NCBI RefSeq assembly: GCF_034190915.1
Contig: NW_026947502.1
Location: 4,058,785 to 4,122,784 of the forward strand
Origin: Cavia porcellus
Taxonomy: Eukaryota; Chordata; Mammalia; Rodentia; Caviidae
Length of the DNA stretch: 64,000 nt
Reading direction: 5' to 3'
The stretch's first letter is position 1. Every line of letters starts with the position of its first letter. Positions 1 to 12,364 of this stretch are shown here, one piece after another. The notes below the pieces were generated by a model. It was given only the letters and a program-made list of their open reading frames with translations, did not search any database and was not told the DNA's origin. The translations under genes were made by a program, and so were the position numbers.

Positions 1-475
1 ACTTAATCACATTAGGACCATGCTGTTTGTGTCTCTTTCCCTGCCGAGATTCACAAGCATGGGATTCGGGGCCTTTTTGTTTACTTATCTACTGTTTCAC
101 AGGACAGTGATTGGAAGTTAGTAGGTGATCAGTAAACATTATTGGGATGAGTGCACCATCAGTTTTAAAAACCCTTCTTGGTGAGCTCCTCAAGGGCAGA
201 GTCTAAGGCAAGACACTGCTTACACTCAGCACTCAGTGCAGAAAAGGCAGCGGGAAGTTACAGCCACCCCCGGCGTCCGAGGCGCCTATCATCTACAGCC
301 CCGGGCTCTTTCCAGCTTCATTCAGCAGCACAGAAGGGGAACAGTTTTCTGCTGAGAGGGTGGTCACCTGTGTTGGCTTTGTCCTCCTCCGCGTGGGTCA
401 CTGCTGGCTGCCTGACTTGTCAATGCCTGAATCACAGCATGCATGGGGCATCTGCTTTTAAAAAGTAATGAAGTA

Positions 476-665
476 GCGGGCTGTGGTGGTGCAGACCTAC
501 CATACCAGCACTTTGGGAGGCTGAGGCAGGAGGATCACAAATCCAAGCCCAGTCTGGGTAACTTAGTCACGTAGAAAGACCTCATCTCAAAATAAAAAAA
601 TAAAAAGGGCTCAGTGGGTATTGTCAATCCCTAGGACCTTTCTCACACACAACGAAAGAAATAAA
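476..665 (+). mobile_element. B1 with ID-like second half (B1-dID type SINE)
   Basis: The left part matches B1 (CAGCACTTTGGGAGGCTGAG, CTCATCTCAAAATAAAAAAA). The right part has GCTCAGTGGGTATTGTCAAT-like ID remnants. Confidence 0.7.
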
Positions 666-684
666 GAATAAAAAGGAAATTGTT

Positions 685-778
685 GGGCTGGGGGTTTAGC
701 TCAGTGGCACAAGCACCAGCCTGGCATGTGGAAAGTCATGAATTTGATCCTCAGTACCAAAAATAAAATTAAAAAAAA
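685..778 (+). mobile_element. ID SINE (tRNA-derived)
   Basis: TTTAGCTCAGTGGCACAAGC is a box A-like start, AATTTGATCCTCAGTACC is a degenerate box B, and an A-rich tail follows. Confidence 0.75.
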
Positions 779-1340
779 GGTAATTGTTTTTTTCAGAACA
801 TTTTAATGGAGATATATCTTATACATAAACTCTATGCAGACTCCTGTCTAGCCCAGCGGATGTTTATGCACACTTGTATAAGCAACACTGAGATTGGGAG
901 CCAGGTCATTTCAAGGACCGCAGAAGGTTCCCTCATATTCTCTTATTCAATCTGCACTAAAACTAACCAGAAAAATGCTTAAAGGCCAGTAGTTTTGCTC
1001 ACGTACAAATTTAAAATGTCAGTGTGTAAAGTTCACTATTAACAAGAAAGTAGCTGGGTAGAGAAAATATCTCCTACAGATGTGATAAAAAAAATCTCAG
1101 AAAACTGATAACCTCAGTGGAAAAATACGCAAAGGACATGAACAAGGAAGCAAAGGAGGAAGGGTGGGGAGGGGAAACCAAGGAGGGGGCTGGAGGCGAG
1201 GGAGCGAAGGGTGACATTAGGGCACTCGTTCACCTGATACGCGTGCACGGTGGGCTTTCCACCCAGGCGCCATGAGTGGAATGAGACAGTCCTCACAGTG
1301 ACTATGAGGGACAAAGGCAAGGAAAGAAATGCAAAGTCCT

Positions 1341-1532
1341 GCCAGGTGTGGCGGTGCACGCTGTAATCCCAGCACTCTGAGGACCTGAGTCACGAGGATC
1401 ACAAATCTGAGCCCAATCCGGGCAATTTAACAAGTTAGCCACACTCAGTCACAAAGTAAGTTTTAAAATGTGCTGAGGAGGTGGCTCAGTGTGAAAGCCC
1501 TGGGTTCAGTGCTGCCAAAAAATAAAGAAATC
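1341..1532 (+). mobile_element. B1-dID type SINE
   Basis: B1 half GCCAGGTGTGGCGGTGCACG... followed by an ID half (GGTGGCTCAGTGTGAAAGCC, CTGGGTTCAGTGCTGCC) and an A-rich tail. Confidence 0.8.
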
Positions 1533-1563
1533 AATAAAAATGAATAAAGATAAAACCTTAAGC

Positions 1564-1704
1564 AGTGGCCATGGCAGTGCACTCCTATAATCCTACCATT
1601 TCAGAAGCTGAGGCAGGATTGCTGTGAGTTTTGAAGGCAGCCTGGGCTGCACTGTGCACTCAAGGCCATTCTGGATTACATGGTGAGACTGTCTAAAGAA
1701 ACAT
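1564..1704 (+). mobile_element. B1 SINE
   Basis: GTGGCCATGGCAGTGCACTC... AGGCAGCCTGGGCTGCAC ... TGGTGAGACTGTCTAAAGAA, a diverged B1. Confidence 0.65.
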
Positions 1705-3439
1705 TTTAAACCCATCTGTGGAAACCCAGACCAGGTGTCAGACCCAGGCACGGAAGCCTCCTCGGGGAGAAGGGGTGAGCAGGAGGCTGACCAGGAAGAG
1801 GGGCTGGGGAAGGTACGACTGGCAGCTGCAGGAGGCCTGAGGGGTGGTCCGGGCTGGGTGAACGGGCTGTGGGGCTCCGGGGCAGGGGCAGGGCAGGGAG
1901 AGGAGGCTGCCGGACAGAGGAGAAACCGACAGGGCAGCGCTGCAGGCTGGGAGCCTAGCAAGGGCTGCAGCAGGCTCCCAGGGAAAAACTGCGGATCGGC
2001 AAGGGCAGAGCCGGAGGGGTTTCCCTGTAGCCCTGAGGGGTGCAGAGGTGAGTGAGCAGGTAAGGAGGAGGTGAGGCTGGGGCGGTGAGTGTCCCAGTAG
2101 AGTGGTGGGTGAGACATGCTGCAGGGCCAGAAACTTCTGCTTGGGGACATCCAATTCAGGGTGTGGTGGGCTGGGTCCCCTTGGAGCTTCCAGGGTGCCA
2201 CTGACCTAGAGCTGACAGTGGAGTTGAGGGATGGGGGCTACCGTGGCCTAAGAAGTAGAGTCCCCAGGCTGTTTCGAGGGCAAGCAGGGCAGCAGAACAA
2301 GTTACAGAGCCCAGAAAGGGCTGTCCAGGTGACCTGGCTGCCGAGCCCTGGAGGGTAATGAGCAGCAGTGTCCCCGCGGTGACAGGAGAGGAATTCTGAG
2401 CTTGAGGTGAGCTCCCTGGAGTAGGCAGCTGCTCATGTTGGGTCCGCATGTGCTTCGGCTACAGCAAGGACCCAGAGCAGGGCTCCCTTCCCAGCAGCCT
2501 CCCTGGACAGGGTGGCCAGTGGCCTGCACTGGAGGACGGGAAAGGAGAGTCAGGGGAGAGCAGAGCTTCTGCCCAGACCCCAAGCTCCTCCTTGGCCTTT
2601 TGTGGTCTCTGGGCCCTGCTCCTTAATTCTTTCCTGACTTCCCAAGTGGAAAGAGAGAAGGCGTGATGGCTGCTGTGTGAAAGGAGAATGTTGTGTTTTC
2701 CTAGTAAATTTTGTTGTCCACAGACCCCCACCCATTCCCACAGCTGACACATGAGGTATCCAAGACTTCTGGGAAGGGATGTTATCTCAGAAACAGACAG
2801 GAAGCTTCTGAATTTGCAAAAGCCAGCCTCTTAAAGGACTCAGGTCACAGGGAATGGCTGCTAGATGATTTGGGACCCAACCTACTAATTTTCTGGGCTG
2901 GCGAAAGGGAATGCTCGAGGTGGGACCAGCGAGTAGAAAGCCAAGCGCCCAGAGAAAGCAGGGCCGAAGTCCTGCCCTTCCTTTGACCTGGCCAGAAGGA
3001 CTCACAGGATCGCAGTGCAGAGCACACCCTTGCTTCGTGTGGCTGAAAGTTAGTGAATTCCAGAATGGGCTGACAGACCGGAGGCCCCCCAGGGCTCCAG
3101 GGAGCTTCTGCAGGCAGCAGAGCTGGAGACAGAGTGTGTTTGTCTTCAGCGAAGGGCATCTGTGACCTGAGAGAAGGCCAGATGGCAGGAGCCCGGGTCA
3201 GGAACAGGGAAGGGTTTTGCTGTGAAGTACAAGTACAAAGACCGTGCCATCTGGCCAGCTAATCCACGATGTTCACCCCTGATGCTCCAAACCACCCAGA
3301 AGTTAGGTGCAGCCAAAGATGGGGGGAGCCCCCGATTAATGTATCAAGTATCACAGAGGCTGCAACCAAGAGTAAGTTTCGTCATAAAGAGAAATCAAAA
3401 GATTTCATTTCCAGAAACATGGTGGGCTAGGTTATTTAG
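1705..3439. other. G/C-richer unique sequence, nothing recognised
   Basis: Several overlapping open frames of 60-200 codons occur on both strands, but none shows a domain, signal peptide or splice-supported continuation. They look like chance openings in GC-rich sequence. The flanking stretches 1-470 and 780-1340 also hold nothing I recognise. Confidence 0.5.
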
Positions 3440-4010
3440 TTAACTCAGAAAAAACCCTGAAAAATAAGTCAGAGTATCGTACTCAGATGACAGCACAGAG
3501 AGAAAAGAGAAAAAGTGTGAAAACAAGTAGAATATACTGATGGCTAAATAGAAAGAACTAACGTACATTCAATCAGAATTCTAGATGAAGCAGAAAGAAT
3601 GAGGCAGAGGAAATAGTGAGAGACAAGACAGATTCCCACAAACTGTCACACTTAAGAGATGTTAAATCCCCAAAAGAATAAACACAAACCCACATGAAGA
3701 TGCGCTGTAACTTTACTGAAGATCATCAGCGACAAACGGAAACTCTTACACACCAGCCACAGAATGAAGACTCTGGCTTCAGAGGAACAAGAGCTTGATA
3801 CACAGGTGACTTTTCAAAGGCCATAATACAGCCCAGAGAAATGATAAAGAAAGAACAGAAAAGAACTCACAGCCGGTCTCAGGACCATCACTGCTGATGC
3901 TAGATTCTAAAAGGAGGAGCTCATATTTTGAAAAGCTACGTGCTGGTAAAAGCTTGAGAAAACTAATCAATTAGCCTCAAAGTGAATAATTCTATTACTG
4001 TAAAATAACA
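3440..4010 (+). mobile_element. Old L1/HAL1-like fragment
   Basis: A-rich plus strand with AGAATTCTAGATGAAGCAG..., CACTTAAGAGATG, ATTTTGAAAAGC and similar segments typical of ancient L1/HAL1 coding remnants. No intact frame. Confidence 0.4.
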
Positions 4011-4892
4011 GGATTCAGTGAGACAACTATGGCCCTCAGGTGGTTTCAGCAGAGAATTTTACTGAGCACTCAGGAAGATAGTTCCAACCTTACACGAAGT
4101 CTGGGGGCCACATGGAGAAAGAAAGCACCGCAGTGACCCCAGCACTGGGCAGCGATCACAGGAGAAGGCGGCGGCACAGCCACTGTCCAGAAGTGGCCAC
4201 GGACTTTATTGTCCAAGCCCAGGCGCTGATGGGAGGACAGGCCGGCTCACAATAATGACATATAACCGGTACACACTGGCGCTGCCCCTGGTGAGTCAGG
4301 ACAGAGTGTCACCTCAACCTCACTCATAAACACAGATGCAAACAAAAGTCCTAAAAGCATTAGGGTACATAAACGAGCAACATAAAAATGGTAATAACAT
4401 AGGACTGTGTTGGTTTCTCTACAATACGGATTATTTTAGAATTAGAAAATAAATTTATGCAATTCCTCATGCTGAAAGATGAAAGAAAAAATATATGATC
4501 ACCTCATTATGTGTGAAAAAGTTTTTGATAAAAATCAATATCCATTCATGACAAAAACTCTTAGCAATCTAGGAATTGGAGGGAACTTCCTTAATCTGAT
4601 AGCGAACATCTGCAGTATGCTAAGAGGAAACATCACACTTATTGGTAAAATGATAAAATCTTTTCCTTTGAGATATGTAACAAGATAAGGATGCCAGACT
4701 ACTTCTATTTAACATTGTATAGAGTATCCTAACCTGTATGGTAAGAAGAAATAAAAGCTATAAATATAAGAAAAGCAGAAGTAGCTTGTCGCTATTCAGA
4801 TGTGATATACTTGTTATACATGAAATCCAAAAATTTCTGTAGGCCAGCTCTGAGCACTGATAAGAAATTCATCAGCTTTCCCGGACATAAGA

Positions 4893-5155
4893 ATCAGTCG
4901 TACATGGGCGTAGAGGTGCGTGTCTGTAAGGCTGAGGAAGGAGGACGGAAAGTTTGAGGTCAGCTTGGACAACTTAGGGAGATCTTGTCTGAAAGAAGGA
5001 AAAAAAGAAAGAGAGTGGAAGGGAGGAGAAGGGAGGGGAGGGGAGAGGGGAGGAGAGGGGAGGGGAGGGGAGAGGAGAAGGGAGGGGAGAGGAGAGGAGA
5101 GGAAAAGAGAAGAGGAGAGGAGAGAGGAGGGGAGGGGAGGAGAGAAGAAGGTTTT
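4893..5155 (+). repeat. Degenerate B1 followed by a (GGGGA)n/GA purine tract
   Basis: 4893-5000 is a weak B1 (GTGCGTGTCTGTAAGGCTGA, AGGTCAGCTTGGACAACTTA). From about 4993 to 5153 the + strand is almost pure A/G, mostly GGGGA, GGAGA and GAGGA units. It probably grew from the SINE tail. Confidence 0.7.
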
Positions 5156-5221
5156 ATAAAATACCAAGATTTAAATCTAAAAAATTTTGCTATGGAGAAG
5201 AATTTAAACTCTATGGAGAGC

Positions 5222-5373
5222 TATTTTTTTTTTTCTTGAGACAGGGTCTTGCTATGTAATTCAGGCTGATCACAATCACTATATATCCCAGGCTGGCTTC
5301 AAACTCATGGCAATCCTCCTGCCTCAGCCTCCCAAGTTCTTGGATTATAGGCATGTACCACCATGCTTGGCCC
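5222..5373 (-). mobile_element. B1 SINE, antisense
   Basis: Poly-T followed by GAGACAGGGTCTTGCTATG ... CCTCCTGCCTCAGCCTCCCA ... ACCACCATGCTTGGCCC, a reverse-oriented B1 with its tail at the left. Confidence 0.85.
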
Positions 5374-6233
5374 TATTGATAGATATTAAAGAAATAAAAA
5401 CTGGATACAGCATGTTATGGAAGACTCAATATTCTAAAGAAACTATTTTAAGTGATTACAGAATTACTGCCATCCCAAAACTTCAGTGTTTTGAGGGATG
5501 AGAGGAGAGATTGACAAGTTAATTTAAAACTGATATGGATAAAGACTTACCAAGAACAAAAGACAAGGTGGGAAAATTTGCTCTAACAAGACAATATATT
5601 ATAAAGTTATAATATTGAAGGTGATACGACATAGTTCAAGCACAGACAAATAGAGCAGTGGAATACAACAGAGAGCCGAGAGAGACCCACACTCCGATAT
5701 ATGAACACTGGAAATACAACAGAAACAGCAATATAAATCTGCAACCTTCATAAAAATGCTGTTGTATAATATAAGCATTAACATGGAAACAATTCAATCT
5801 ATCTCATAAATCCTAGATCAATGAGAGATAGTACAGAAGAAGATCTCCTGCTGAGGCAGGGAAGAAATTCCTCAACAAGACACAGTAAGAACTGTTCACG
5901 AAGAAAAGATTTGACTACATTAAAGTTAAGAACTTTGGTTCCTCAAAAGATATCATGGAGTGAAAAGATAACAGAGTGGTAAGAGATATTTGTAATATAA
6001 GTACTTCACAGAGTATTAGTATCTGAAATATTTCAACAAACCTTAAAAATAAGAAAATTTCAGGGAATTTCATAGAAAACTGGGCAAAAGATTTAACCCC
6101 ATGGAGAGAAATCCAATTGGACAATACACATGTGGAGAGGAAAGATTCTTAACTTCACTGCTAATCAGGACATGGCAAACTAAAAACAGTAAGACATTAT
6201 TTAAGACTATTGACTGGTACATATAGACACGAT

Positions 6234-6386
6234 TCGAGCTGTGTGTGGTGGCGCATGCCTGTCATCCCAGCATGCAGGAGCCCGAGGCAAGAGGATTGCT
6301 CTGAGCTCAAGGCCAGCCCAGGCTACAAAGTGAGTTCATGACCAGCCTGAATTGCATAGTGAAACCCTGTCTCAAAAAGAAAACAA
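6234..6386 (+). mobile_element. B1 SINE with internal duplication
   Basis: GTGTGGTGGCGCATGCCTGT ... repeated GGCCAGCC/ACCAGCC segments with GTGAGTTCATG ... GTGAAACCCTGTCTCAAAAA. Confidence 0.85.
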
Positions 6387-6579
6387 AGAATTTGACAACT
6401 TCAGATAATTTTACATGCTGACAAGGATGTAGAACAAGAATTCTCAAATACTGCTAATGGTAGTACAAACTGTATAACTTTGTGAAATCATTTAACATTA
6501 TCCAATAAAATGGAATGTATTCCATGATTTAGCAACTCTACACTCCTGTGTGTATATGTGGGGCTCTGTGTGTGTCTGT

Positions 6580-7140
6580 GCATATGCAGAAATGTAACCA
6601 CATATTTAGCAGCTTAAGACAAAAGACTTCATTACCTTACGGTTCTAGAGGTGAAAAGTCCTAAAATTAAGATCCTTGTAGGGCTGCATTCCTTTTGGAA
6701 GTGTCTGTTTCTTTGACTTTTGGAAGCCTCCTTCTTCCTTTGGCTTGCGGCCCCTTCCTCCATCTTCAAGGCCAACACTCTGCTGGCCACCTGTCTCCCT
6801 CTTCACCCCCAGACCTTTCTCATTTCCAGGGCTGAAACTCTGACTCCACTAAGCATTCTCCATTTCCCTTCTTGCTGGCCCTGTGACCACCTTTCCATTT
6901 CTTTACTCCGTGTATTTGATTATTCTACGCATTTCTTATATGAGGACTCATACAATATTTGTCCTTCATGTTGCTTTTTATTCCACTTAGTGTAGTGTCT
7001 CCCAGGTCCATCCATTTGTGGTGAGAATTTCCTTCCCTTTGAGGTGGGATGATAGCCCCCTGCCTTGTTCATGCAGACTGCACTCGGTTAATCCACTCGC
7101 CTGCAGCCCACTTTTGTGTTCTCTCTCTGTCATAACGCTG
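6580..7140. repeat. Interspersed repeat fragments, family unassigned
   Basis: 6595-6910 resembles a widespread mammalian repeat (AGCAGCTTAAGACAAAAG..., GGGCTGCATTCCTTTTGG, CCCCTTCCTCCATCTTCAA). 6905-7050 resembles an antisense L1 3' fragment (CCACTTAGTGTAGTG, TCCATCCATTTGTG). I cannot name the first family with certainty. Confidence 0.4.
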
Positions 7141-7142
7141 CT

Positions 7143-7482
7143 GCCGTAGCCTGAATGTGTCTCCCAAAAGTCATCCGCTGGAATCTCATTTCCAATGTGA
7201 GGCACCTTTGTCAGTGCCTCACTCCATATCACTCCATACTGTGAGTATGGAGCACTTAAGATTGTGGTAAGTATGCCCATAAAAGACACCCCAAGACCTC
7301 CATGCCCCTTGTACCACTTGAGTTATTGAGAAAATGTGGTTATCTATAAGCTGCCCATTTTCTGATGCCTTGAGGTCAGACTTACTACTAGTCTCTAAAC
7401 CTGGGAAGTAAGTGCTTGTTTTGTATTAGCCACCTGCTCTACAGCATTTTGTTACCGCTGTCCCAAGAGACTAAGACAGTTG
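7143..7482 (+). mobile_element. MaLR-type LTR
   Basis: Starts with a CTGAATGTGTCTCCCAAAAG-like head and ends with GGGAAGTAAGTGCTTG... and CCAAGAGACTAAGACA, the usual outline of MST/MLT1 LTRs in sense orientation. Confidence 0.55.
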
Positions 7483-7489
7483 CTATGAA

Positions 7490-10335
7490 CCTTTAGTCCA
7501 AAGGTTTCAGTGCATGACTTCAGTAGAGAAGACAACCACTGTTGACACCAGGACAATTCCAACGACTGAGACCAGAAAGAGACCTACGGACTCTGAGTCC
7601 ACTTCCACCTCGCTGTTGGTGACCTCACGGCCCTGCTGACACTAGCATCTGCACAGACATGGGGTGTGTCATTCCAGACCTTGGGTCTTAACTGCAGCTG
7701 AAACCATAGTCCAGCCTCGAAGGAGAACTGGGGACACACCGAGTGGGGTGGCAGGATGTGACTTAGTAGCTACATCTGAAAAACTTCTGTGTTTGAAAAA
7801 TGTTTGCAAAACACAGTTTGAAAGTCAAGTGAGTGTTTTAAATGAAACTGAATAATGAAGATAAGTCTTAAGAATCCTGTGCAGAGAGGAGGACTCGCCA
7901 GTCAGGAACCCACAGAGCCTCCAGACAGAGACCAGCTTGCCCTAGTTTGCCTACAATAGTTCTCCTTTTTAAAGCAGAAAGACCTTCATACTGGGAACCC
8001 TCTCAGACCTGGCAAATCTTCTATGCACCAGTCCCTCCCAGCACCTGAAGCAGGAATGTCCCTGTGGAAAGGAGAAATATCTGCTAACTTTCTGTAACAC
8101 AGTACAATAACTATGGTTGATAACAACTGCATTTTAGTGAATAGGGTTTTTTAATGCTCCCAACACAAAGAAATGGTAAGTATGCAGGTGAGGAATATGG
8201 CAATTGCTCTGATTTGATATTACACATTGTACATTTGTATTGAAGTATAACATTATACTCCAGTTGTTATACATCAATAAAAAGAAATGTCATGCTGTAC
8301 TCAATGAACATATGCAATTATGTCAATTGAAATTTTCAAAGGCCTGCACTTTGGGTGTTTGCAGTGAGTACAGTTAACCCCCATAATTAGAGCCAGAAAA
8401 CAGCCAAGTAATCTGAAGGACAATGACAAGGGAAGCAAAGACGATCTCTTCTAGTCCATGAGGGGCCTTTGCATGATTAAGAAAAAGGTGCTGCTCTGGG
8501 TGGATGAATTTCAGAAAGACACTCTTTCCTCTGGCTGACCTACCCTTGGGCTTGGTCTGGATATATATCCTCTTACCTCCAAAGTGCGAAGTCCCTTTTG
8601 GAAGACACACTATTCACTGATGGGATGGAGTGTTGGGCAGTGCTTTCCAGAGAGCTTTCAGCGGAGACTCGGGGAGCCTTTCCTGGACCTCATGGGAAAC
8701 AAGGAACCCTGAAGCTGCTGCCTGGCCCCCTGATACAGGACAGGGACACAAGAGGCCCTAGGGAATTCTCATGAGTCTTCTCTTTTACCCCAGAGGCGTG
8801 CACTGTCAGAGGACACCAGGCCTGTAGAAAGCGGAGCTCTCACAAGGAGCACGGTGGGAGCCCACAGTTATTGCAAGCCATCCTGTGTGGTCACGGAGCA
8901 CTGCGTTCTTTATCTTTAGTCACACACAACTGCAGCTCCAGCCTGCTGGGATCAGACAGCACTTTCATGATGCAGGGCTCTGTTGCCCCTTCTTTCTCTG
9001 ATTGGTACTCAGAGCTCTTGGCAGTGCTGCCCCAGCTGGCTCATTACATTTTCCCAGCTGCTGCAACTGATAGCTACCCACACTATGCCTGGAAACCAAG
9101 GGGCAGAGGCAGTCCCCACAATGCCTGAGTCTTCTCTGCAGGCCTGAGCTGAGGACCTCCCTAGGGACCTGAAGAGGTGGATCTGCAACGGTGGACACTT
9201 CAAGCACCTCCTCGGATGCAGTCCTGTGAAGGAGCAGGTCTGGGAGAAGGGCTTGCTCTGAGTGAGCGTCTAGGAGCTGACTCTCCAAAGCATCATCCAA
9301 GAGGAAGATGACTATGAACAGACACTGAGCATCAGAAAGGCACGGAAATTTCCCTTTCTCAGAGTCAGGGCACTTCTACTGAACCAGGAACGGCATTTTA
9401 CTCACACCTATCTGGTGCATCTTCAAAATGTGTTAGGAAATTTCAATTGGGGGACAGGGTCTTCAAATACGATTAAAGATGGCAGCAGCAAAACAGAGCT
9501 CCCCAGGAACCTGGAACTGAGACACCTGAAAACAGAAACTTAGTGATGAGACAAAGTAGAACTCTAGGAATGAAGACAGAGCTGACAGGAAAGCTAGAAA
9601 CACCAGAGAGAATGGACAAACTGCAGACAAAACAGGGAAACGAAGGTGGTAGTCTGGAATGCTAACCCTGGCTGTGTCTCTGCTAAGGCAAAGTAAGATT
9701 GGCAGCCCAGGAAGAAACGACCGACAGGCAGCACTAGCTGCGAGAGTAGCCCACAGTTATTGCAAGCTGCGAAAATACTGAGGGGCTTTACCCTGATAGT
9801 GATTCCCTCTGCGTGGCGAGTCGAGCTGGAGAGGAAGCTCAGGGCAGTGTCTGCCATATTTGGGAATGATCTAATCAGAAATCATTTTGCGAAGGTGTTT
9901 GGTTTGCCTTTGTGTCTGCATTATTAGTGCAGGTTCCTTTTCTATTGTTAATGCTGATATAGTTACAGCTGTTATTGGTTTTAAGGCATGTTATTATTGA
10001 GTATGTCTTTGAACATGCTATTATTGCTGGTTTCTATTGTTAATGGCACACAGTTCTTGCTTTTAATTGGTTTTTACTGTATGCCAATAATGGTTTTGTC
10101 TTTGTGCCATCACCATGACTGTGATTTGTTTTCTCCTCTCTGAGTAGCGCTGGGATCCCAGAGGAGGATTGGACAGTAAAACTACTATGCTTAATAGGTT
10201 GAAGGTAAACATAAACACAAAAACATAACCAGCCCCAAGGACACATCACAGGGAGACAGAATCTACCTAAGAGACTTTCAGAGTAATGACAGAGTTCTTT
10301 ATCCTAACTGATCTTTACCACACAGAAACAACAGA
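7490..10335. other. Unique or old-repeat sequence, no gene recognised
   Basis: No homology is recognised. An exact 20-mer, AGCCCACAGTTATTGCAAGC, occurs at 8859-8878 and 9748-9767. 9890-10110 is T-rich with repeated TATTGTTAATG and TTATTG words and may be an unidentified repeat. Confidence 0.45.
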
Positions 10336-10339
10336 ATTA

Positions 10340-11260
10340 CAAAATAAGACAATGAGATGCCTTCAAACTAACCCTCAGATGCTAACCCCTGCAAGCTAAC
10401 CCTCAGATGCTGATCTCATGGGCACTGAAACAGAACAATTCAAAAACCAAATGGTCAAATTGTTTGAGGAGATAAGAAATGAAACATAGAAGTAAATGTA
10501 TAAGATGTTTAATAAGCTCAAGGAGGATTAAACAAATAAAGATTTTACATAAAAATGCTCAATTTTAGCTAGCCAGACATAAATGACTAGAATTAGAAAG
10601 AATTAGTAAAGTATGAAAAAGAGTAAGCAGAAAGGCATGGTATGGAAAATTCGGTGGAAGGCATACATAAGCAGACTTGACCAATGTGAGGACAAAGTGT
10701 CAGAAACAGAAGATAAGACTGACAAAATAAATCGTAGACTTATTGATACCCTAAAAAAAAACAAAAACCATGTATGCTGTATCCAACAGGTATCAGATGA
10801 CAACAACAACAACAAAAATCCTTCAGAATTATAAGGATAAGGGAATATTATTACGTAGCAGAAAAACCTCCAAATTTAGTGAAATAATTCAATATTCAAG
10901 TATAAGAGGCATAGAGAATGCAGAAAAAAACTTTTCCATAACACATCGTAATCAAAATTCCAGAAATCCAGCAAAAGGAGAGAACACTAAAAGCTGTTAG
11001 AGGAAAAATAGCAAGGAACTTATCAAGGGAAACCCATAACTGCAGATTTCTCAACATAAACCTTAAAGGCCAGGAGAATTTAGGGCCAAAATTTTTAAGC
11101 CCTAAAAGAAAACAATTGTCAACCCAGATTTTTATATCCCACAAAATTAGCCTTTGGAACTGACAGAGAGTTAAAGAATTTCCACAACAAAGAAATCCCA
11201 AAGAACTACATGACCACAGAACCAGTATTACAGAAAATCCTTGGTTTCTTTTATAATCCA
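10340..11260 (+). mobile_element. HAL1/L1 ORF1-like relic
   Basis: A-rich sense strand. Frames around 10613-11000 and the phrases AAATTCCAGAAATCCAGC, AAAGCTGTTAGAGGAAAAATAG and CTTAAAGGCCAGGAGAATT are typical of half-L1/L1 ORF1 and its flank. Stops in every frame. Confidence 0.55.
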
Positions 11261-11299
11261 TTAATTATTCAATAATGTATCATTTAATCTCCAAGTAGT

Positions 11300-11960
11300 T
11301 AACAGCTTTGCTCCTTCTTTCCTTTTGACTTTTGGCTTCCTTCCTTTGTGACCTGATAGTAGTCACTTGAGTGTCGAAATCCCCTTATATGTATTCAAGC
11401 ACACATTATGATTTTCATATGGTCTAACTTGGACAAGCTTTTGCACACTGGTAAGGACAATGTGTTAGGCGAAACACTCTGTACATATTTGTTAAGTCCA
11501 TCTGTTCAATGGCTTCACTCTGATGTATCTTTGTTAACCTTCTGTGAGACTGGGGTATTGAAGTCGCCCACCATGACTGTATTAGTGCCTCTCTCTCCTT
11601 TTAAGCCCAGTAGTTTTTTTTATGATGTTGAGTGTGCTGACATTTTTTGCGCAGGTATTTACAATTGTTATTTCTTCTTGTTAAATTGTTCCATTTAGCA
11701 GTAGGTAGTGTCCATCTTTGTCTCTTTTAACTACTTTCATCTCGAAATCTGCTGGGTCTGAAAGTCAGATAGCTATTCCCGCTTGTTTTCAAGCTCCAGA
11801 AGCCTGGATTATCCTTTCCATCGCTTTATGTTTAGCCTCTTTGTGCTTCCTTTTGTCTTCTGTAGGCAATGTACGATTGCATTTTTAATCCAATCTGCTA
11901 GTCCATCTTTCAATTACGTAGCTGAGACCCTGACAAAGTTATCGTTTTCATTTCTCTTCC
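11300..11960 (-). mobile_element. L1 ORF2 relic, antisense
   Basis: GGGGTATTGAAGTCGCCCAC and the following T-rich segments correspond to the L1 ORF2 5' half read backwards. It meets the sense HAL1/L1 fragment to its left, so the two are separate or inverted insertions. Confidence 0.5.
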
Positions 11961-11962
11961 TA

Positions 11963-12362
11963 TGTTAGTTAACTTTGTGTCACTGTGGTAAAAAACCAGA
12001 GAAAATAAACTCAAAACAAAACAAAACAAAACAAAAAGACTTATTTTGGCTCACAGTTTCAGAGGTGCCAGTTCGTGGTTAGTTGGTCCTACTGCTTTGA
12101 TGGGAAGTGTACATCACAGCAGCCAGCAAAGTGGTAGAGGAAGCTGTTCACCAGGTGACAGCCAGGAAGCAAAGAGAGAAAGAATGGATCAGGATGAAAG
12201 AATAGTCCCAATATTTTCTTCAAGGGCCCACCTCCAATGACATAACTTCCATCCACTAGTCCGCACCTTTTAAAGGTTCCACTGCCTCCCAACCGTGCCA
12301 TAGGCTGTGACTAAGCCTTTAAAACACAGGTCTCTGATGAACATTTAAGATTCAAACTATTA
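11963..12362 (-). mobile_element. MaLR-type LTR (MTE/ORR1-like outline)
   Basis: On the minus strand it reads TTGAATCTTAAATGTTCATC..., GGAGGTGGGCCC, GTGAGCCAAAATAAGTC, and ends near TTTTACCACAGTGACACAAA, the plan of rodent MaLR LTRs. A (CAAAA)n run at 12012-12040 interrupts its AATAAA-like region. Confidence 0.6.
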
Positions 12363-12364
12363 CA

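Larger units (their letters stand above)
4430..6575 (+). mobile_element. L1 ORF2 3' part, broken by younger SINEs
   Basis: 4479-4688 encodes a reverse-transcriptase-region piece (YDHLIMCEKVFDKNQYPF...FLNLIANI) followed by GGATGCCAGACTACTTC, as in L1 ORF2. From about 5390 the C-terminal ORF2 part continues (ACAAATAGAGCAGTGGAATA..., CCACACTCCGATATATG...). A degenerate B1 with a GA tract, an antisense B1 and a sense B1 are inserted. Not functional. Confidence 0.65.

Noticed and set aside
1593..2201. 202-codon minus-strand open frame
   Set aside because: Starts inside a B1 element, is proline/serine-rich as expected from random GC-rich sequence, and has no recognised homology.
4479..4688. Reverse-transcriptase-like 69-codon frame as a gene
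   Set aside because: It is a fragment of a dead L1 ORF2.
4993..5153. CRISPR-like or satellite array
   Set aside because: No spaced repeats; it is a simple purine microsatellite in a mammalian genome.
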